Assembly (NCBI RefSeq): GCF_040218065.1
Contig: NZ_JAVJQE010000005.1
Span: forward strand, 186,001 to 250,000
DNA: 64,000 nucleotides
DNA from: Marivibrio sp040218065
GTDB taxonomy: Bacteria > Pseudomonadota > Alphaproteobacteria > UBA8366 > Aestuariispiraceae
Direction: 5' to 3'
Part shown: one piece after another, positions 60,666 through 64,000 of the stretch
Layout: each line of letters opens with the position of its first letter
Numbering within the stretch: position 1 is the first letter of the stretch
The notes under the pieces: model-generated
Told to the model about the DNA's origin: nothing
What the model saw: the letters and a program-made list of their open reading frames with translations, nothing else
The model's database searches: none
Program-made: the position numbers and the translations under genes

Positions 60666-61571
60666 TCAACCGGCGGCGTCTTCCGGCGGGTCGTCAGCCG
60701 GCGGATCGTCCGTCGGCGGTCGGCTCGCGCCGTCTTCCGGTCCCAGCACCTCGGCGTAGGCGCCGATGATGGAGACGCCGACGACCGCGTCGCGCACTTC
60801 GATGAGTTCGAGGCGCCGGTCGTCAGACGCGACGAAGTCGCCCAGCTCGACCAGATGATACCAGCCCTGGTCCTTATGCGCCGACACGGTGAAGCGCGGC
60901 GACAACTTGGCGCGCTGCAGGATGGCGTTCAAGCCGGTGCGGCTCAGCGGCTCTCTGGTCTCGACCACCACCAGGGTGCGGTCGCTGCCGGTCGGCTCCA
61001 GCGTCAGGCGCGCGACCGCCAGGGCGTCGCGCATCGGCCCGCGCACGCTGCCGACGCCGGCGAAGGGAATGCGCATCACCACCTTCGGCGCATCGGGCGC
61101 GGCGAGCGCCGTCCACCAAGGGTTCTCCTCCCCGTCGCGCGGCAGCGGCAGGACGGCGACGTCGTGTCGGCCTTCGAACAGCTGGGCCAGCGCGTCGCGC
61201 TTCGAGGCGTAGGCGCGCATGGGCGTCTGGCTGCCGAACTGGTCGCGGGCCAGATCCCACAGCGCATGTTCGCGCGCGTTGGCGTAGACGGCGACCGAAT
61301 ACTCCGCCTGCAGCATGGTGAAGGCGGCGATCATCTCGTGCCACATGCGCGCCAGGGCCGCGAAGGGGAAGGGGCCTTTATGGCGCGCCGCCAAGCGGCG
61401 GAGCATCGCCGCCTCGCGCGCCGGCCTGACCGGAAGACCCGAGCCCGGCCCCTTGGCCTCGGCCACATGGCGCACGGTCTCCCAGCGCTTCAGGATCAGA
61501 TCGTGGATCTGATCGTCAATGGCGTCGATCTCGCGGCGCAACGCCTCCAGATCGCGCGGCGTCTTGGTCAT
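60666..61571 (-). CDS. Chorismate mutase with degenerate C-terminal domain
   Basis: Residues 1-95 are an AroQ-type chorismate mutase (LEALRREIDAIDDQIHDLIL, RREAAMLRRL-type helix, W-H-E-M in MWHEMIAAFTMLQAEYSVAV). Residues 95-280 have the layout of a prephenate dehydratase domain (SKRDALAQLFEGRHDVAVLPLP) followed by an ACT-like stretch (TLVVVETREPLSRTG). The catalytic Thr-Arg-Phe motif of dehydratases is not seen. The tail is Pro/Asp repeats. First gene of the leftward set with hisC and tyrC. The second domain may be regulatory. Confidence 0.82.
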   Translation of the reverse strand: MTKTPRDLEALRREIDAIDDQIHDLILKRWETVRHVAEAKGPGSGLPVRPAREAAMLRRLAARHKGPFPFAALARMWHEMIAAFTMLQAEYSVAVYANAREHALWDLARDQFGSQTPMRAYASKRDALAQLFEGRHDVAVLPLPRDGEENPWWTALAAPDAPKVVMRIPFAGVGSVRGPMRDALAVARLTLEPTGSDRTLVVVETREPLSRTGLNAILQRAKLSPRFTVSAHKDQGWYHLVELGDFVASDDRRLELIEVRDAVVGVSIIGAYAEVLGPEDGASRPPTDDPPADDPPEDAAG

Positions 61572-61805
61572 CGCGACGGTCCTCCCCCGCCGGGCCCGGG
61601 TTCGCGCGGCGGGCCCTCGGTCTTGCGGCCCCTTGAGTTAGCGCTTGCGAGGCGGGAGTGCAAAGCCCAAGTCGCGCGTCCGAGCGCGGCTCACGCCGCC
61701 TCACGAGATTGCGTCTGGCGAAACCGCGTCATTTGCATTACTTAGCGGCGTCCACGCTGTTCGGGGTCCCGCTTTTCAGACCTGAAGCGACGGAAGTAGA
61801 AGCCG
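61572..61805. other. Divergent spacer, chorismate mutase and metA
   Basis: About 230 bp. I looked for a SAM-II (metA-type) riboswitch upstream of metA but could not fit its conserved core. No clear promoter pair or operator. Confidence 0.4.
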
Positions 61806-62726
61806 ATGCCGATCAAGATTCCCGACGACCTGCCCGCCCGCCAGAATCTCGAAGCCGAAGGCATGGTGGTGATGTCCGAGGCGGACGCGATCCGCCAGGA
61901 CATCCGGCCGCTGCGCATCGGTCTCCTGAACCTGATGCCGCAGAAGCAGAAGACCGAAACGCAGATCGCGCGCCTGATCGGGGCGACGCCCCTTCAGATC
62001 GAACTGACGCTGGTCACCACCGGCTCTTACGTGCCGGGAAACGTCTCGCGCCATCATCTCTCGAATTTCTACCGCCCCTGGGACGAGGTTCGGGATCAGA
62101 AGTTCGACGGCTTCATCGTAACCGGCGCGCCGGTCGAGACGCTGCCCTTCGAAGAGGTGAAGTACTGGGACGAGTTGTGTCGAATCTTTGACTGGACGCA
62201 GACCAACGTCACCTCCACCCTGGACATCTGTTGGGGCGCCCAGGCCGCGTTGAAGCACTTCCACGGCGTGGAGAAGTACGAGCTGCCGCGCAAAATGTTC
62301 GGCGTCTATCCGCATCGGGTCGAGGCGTCGACCGCGCCGTTGATGCGCGGCTTCTGCGACGAGGTTTCGATCCCGGTATCGCGCCACACCGAGACGCGGC
62401 GCGCCGATCTCGAGGCGCTGGAGGGGGTCGAGATCCTCCTCGATTCCGAGGAGGCCGGCCTTTGCATGGCCGAAGATCGTCCGCGCCGCCAGATCTATAT
62501 GCTGAACCATCTGGAGTACGACGCCCGGACGTTGGGCGACGAGTACGAGCGCGACCTCGGCGAGGGCAAGCCGATCGACCTGCCGAAATATTATTATCCC
62601 GGCGACGATCCCGCGCGCGAGCCGCGCAACGTTTGGCGCAGCCACGGTCACCTCTTCATCGCGAATTGGATCAACCAGACCTATCAGAACACGCCCTTCG
62701 ATGAGAGCCTGATCGGGACGCGATGA
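61806..62726 (+). CDS. metAA: Homoserine O-acetyltransferase, MetA family
   Basis: Activates homoserine for methionine synthesis. MetA-fold enzyme of 306 residues with the catalytic set Cys142 (DICWGAQAALKH), His235 and Glu237 (MLNHLEYD). Position 111 is Glu (TGAPVETLPF). In characterised MetA enzymes Glu111 gives acetyl-CoA use and Gly111 succinyl-CoA use, so acetylation is predicted despite the usual succinyltransferase label. The stop overlaps the truA ATG by 4 nt. Divergent from the aromatic operon. Confidence 0.9.
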   Translation: MPIKIPDDLPARQNLEAEGMVVMSEADAIRQDIRPLRIGLLNLMPQKQKTETQIARLIGATPLQIELTLVTTGSYVPGNVSRHHLSNFYRPWDEVRDQKFDGFIVTGAPVETLPFEEVKYWDELCRIFDWTQTNVTSTLDICWGAQAALKHFHGVEKYELPRKMFGVYPHRVEASTAPLMRGFCDEVSIPVSRHTETRRADLEALEGVEILLDSEEAGLCMAEDRPRRQIYMLNHLEYDARTLGDEYERDLGEGKPIDLPKYYYPGDDPAREPRNVWRSHGHLFIANWINQTYQNTPFDESLIGTR

Positions 62727-63460
62727 CCCGTTGGAAGCTGACGGTCGAATATGACGGGGGCCCCTTCGTCGGCTGGCAGCGCCAGGAGACGGGGCCGAGC
62801 GTCCAGCAGGCGCTTGAGGAGGCGGTGACGGCCTTCACTCAGGAGCGCGCCGTCGTGCAGGGAGCCGGCCGCACCGATTCCGGCGTTCATGCGCTGGGTC
62901 AGGTCGCTCATGTCGACATCGAGAAGCCGGTCGACGCCGACACGGTGCGCGATGCGATCAACCATCATCTGGGCCGCCAGCCGGTCGCGGTGCTGCGGGC
63001 GGAGGCGGTCGACGCGGATTTCCACGCGCGCTTCTCGGCCGTCGGCCGCGCCTATCTCTACCGCATTCTGAACCGGCGCGCGCCGCCGACGCTGGCGAAG
63101 GGACGCGTTTGGTGGGTCGGCCGGCGGCTTGACGAGGGCGCGATGCAGGCGGCCGCCGACCGGCTGATCGGGCGTCACGACTTCACCAGCTTCCGCGCGG
63201 CCGAATGTCAGGCGGACAGCCCGGTGAAGACGCTGGACCGTCTGGACGTGCGGCGCAACGGCGAGACGATCGAGCTGATCGTCGAGGCGCGCAGCTTCCT
63301 CCATCACCAGGTGCGCAACTTCGCCGGAACGCTTAAGCGCGTCGGCGAAGGCGCCTGGACGCCTGAGGACGTCAGCCGGATTCTCGACGCCTGCGAGCGC
63401 GCTCAGGCTGGCCCGACGGCGCCCGCGGCCGGACTTTATCTGACCCGCGTCGCGTACTGA
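62723..63460 (+). CDS. truA: tRNA pseudouridine(38-40) synthase
   Basis: Makes pseudouridine in the anticodon arm of tRNAs. YDGGPFVGWQRQ at the start, catalytic Asp52 in GAGRTDSGVHALGQVAH, RAYLYRI, HDFTSFRAAECQ and FLHHQVRNFAGTL. 245 residues, standard. Translationally coupled to metA (ATGA). Confidence 0.96.
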   Translation: MTRWKLTVEYDGGPFVGWQRQETGPSVQQALEEAVTAFTQERAVVQGAGRTDSGVHALGQVAHVDIEKPVDADTVRDAINHHLGRQPVAVLRAEAVDADFHARFSAVGRAYLYRILNRRAPPTLAKGRVWWVGRRLDEGAMQAAADRLIGRHDFTSFRAAECQADSPVKTLDRLDVRRNGETIELIVEARSFLHHQVRNFAGTLKRVGEGAWTPEDVSRILDACERAQAGPTAPAAGLYLTRVAY

Positions 63461-63517
63461 GGCGCACGCGCGAGAGGCGCCTCGGACAGGCCTTGATCAG
63501 GCGGGCGGGACGCCCGC
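63459..63517. terminator. Two hairpins between truA and xerC
   Basis: GAGGCGC (63459-63465) pairs with GCGCCTC (63477-63483), starting at the truA stop. GCGGGCG-GGA-CGCCCGC (63501-63517) follows. They lie between converging genes and could end both transcripts; T tracts are lacking. Confidence 0.45.
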
Positions 63518-63525
63518 GGCCTCCC

Positions 63526-64000
63526 TCAGCGATTGTAGCGCGGATGCGCCTTGGCGTATTCGCGGATCAGCTGTTCCGCGTCCACTTCAGTGTAACGCTG
63601 GGTGGTGGAAAGCGAGCTGTGGCCGAGCAGCTCTTGGATCGCGCGCAGGTCGCCGCCGGCCCCCAAGAGGTGGGTGGCGAAGCTGTGGCGCAGGGCGTGC
63701 GGGCTGGCGCTTTCGGGCAGGCCCAGCGCTCGGCGCACCTGGCGCATCGCGGCGCGCACCTGGCCCGAGTCTAGCCGCCCGCCGCGCACGCCTACGAACA
63801 GCGCGCGTTCCGGCGTCGCCGGATGAGGGCACGCCGCCAGATAGGCCGAGATCGCCTGACGCACGGCCGGCAGGACGGGGACCATCCGCTCCTTGGACCC
63901 CTTGCCGAGGACCGTCATCTGATCGCCCCGTGGGGCGTCGCGGACGTCGAGCGCCAGCGCCTCCGCGATGCGCAGACCGCAGCCGTAGAGCAGCGTCGCG
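63526..64000 (-). CDS. xerC: Tyrosine recombinase XerC, 5' partial
   Basis: C-terminal catalytic domain of an integrase-family recombinase, cut by the window end (about 157 residues visible). Catalytic residues seen: Arg in LLYGCGLRIAEAL, His and Arg in HALRHSFATHLL, His in LLGHSSLSTTQRYT and the nucleophile Tyr in that same segment. The layout is typical of chromosomal XerC that resolves chromosome dimers rather than of a phage integrase. The frame runs off at 64000. Confidence 0.92.
   Translation of the reverse strand, partial: ATLLYGCGLRIAEALALDVRDAPRGDQMTVLGKGSKERMVPVLPAVRQAISAYLAACPHPATPERALFVGVRGGRLDSGQVRAAMRQVRRALGLPESASPHALRHSFATHLLGAGGDLRAIQELLGHSSLSTTQRYTEVDAEQLIREYAKAHPRYNR

Noticed and set aside
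61572..61805. SAM-II-type riboswitch upstream of metA
   Set aside because: Expected in alphaproteobacteria, but I could not align the conserved core or pseudoknot to this spacer.
63526..64000. Phage or island integrase at the window edge
   Set aside because: Sequence and setting fit housekeeping XerC; no att repeats, tRNA or phage genes nearby.

Overview
The window is high-GC DNA from an alphaproteobacterium, most like the Rhodospirillales/Rhodovibrionales/Kiloniellales group. The evidence is the mdh-sucCD-sucAB-lpdA block, the zinc-ribbon/ftsE-ftsX-ydcF-plsC block, a B12-dependent ribonucleotide reductase, methylsuccinyl-CoA dehydrogenase of the ethylmalonyl-CoA pathway, and COQ7-type ubiquinone synthesis. 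It is a normal chromosomal stretch. I see no IS element, prophage, CRISPR array, tRNA or rRNA. A DMSP lyase (dddP) and a TMAEP-type phosphonate pair (tmpA-tmpB) suggest a marine or saline habitat with access to osmolyte-derived carbon, sulfur and phosphorus.

Layout. 1-5.5 kb: the 3' part of mcd; leuA behind a leucine-rich leader peptide and attenuator; a small divergent gene pair (a 98-aa protein and an XRE regulator) whose shared promoter region carries four near-identical palindromes; msrA. 5.8-12 kb: a coupled GNAT/C39-peptidase plus RimK-like ATP-grasp pair, a small membrane protein, dddP and a PhoD-like phosphatase. 12-16.8 kb: an HD-domain protein, a DMT transporter, lpdA, two exported proteins and an SRPBCC protein. 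16.8-26.6 kb: azlCD, a 500-bp spacer of G-rich tandem repeats, then sucB, sucA, sucD, sucC and mdh, all read leftward. SucA and Mdh carry long Lys/Ala tails.

26.7-35 kb: an unknown protein, the yqaA-like/dsbB/coq7 operon, an HNH nuclease, an AEC transporter, a DUF2125 protein and nrdJ with a strong promoter and an upstream DnaA box. 35-41.4 kb: plsC-ydcF-ftsX-ftsE, the divergent zinc-ribbon/DUF3426 protein, and tmpA-tmpB. 41.7-52.3 kb: clpB, an esterase, a TauE/SafE exporter, a photolyase family protein, a nucleotide-sugar dehydrogenase, a membrane protein, dapE, dapD and a universal stress protein. 52.4-64 kb: rpe, a heparinase II/III-like protein, a PAS protein, ubiD, a duplicated DUF4170 gene coupled to a possible cyclotransferase-like gene, the chorismate mutase-hisC-tyrC operon, metA (predicted acetyl type), truA, and the 3' part of xerC.

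Most genes are central metabolism or housekeeping. The points most worth a second look are the histone-like tails on two TCA-cycle enzymes, the XRE operator array, the GNAT/C39-RimK pair, the leuA attenuator, the C-P bond-cleaving tmpAB pair, dddP with a complete set of catalytic residues, and a dispersed repeat of about 110 bp present in two inverted copies.
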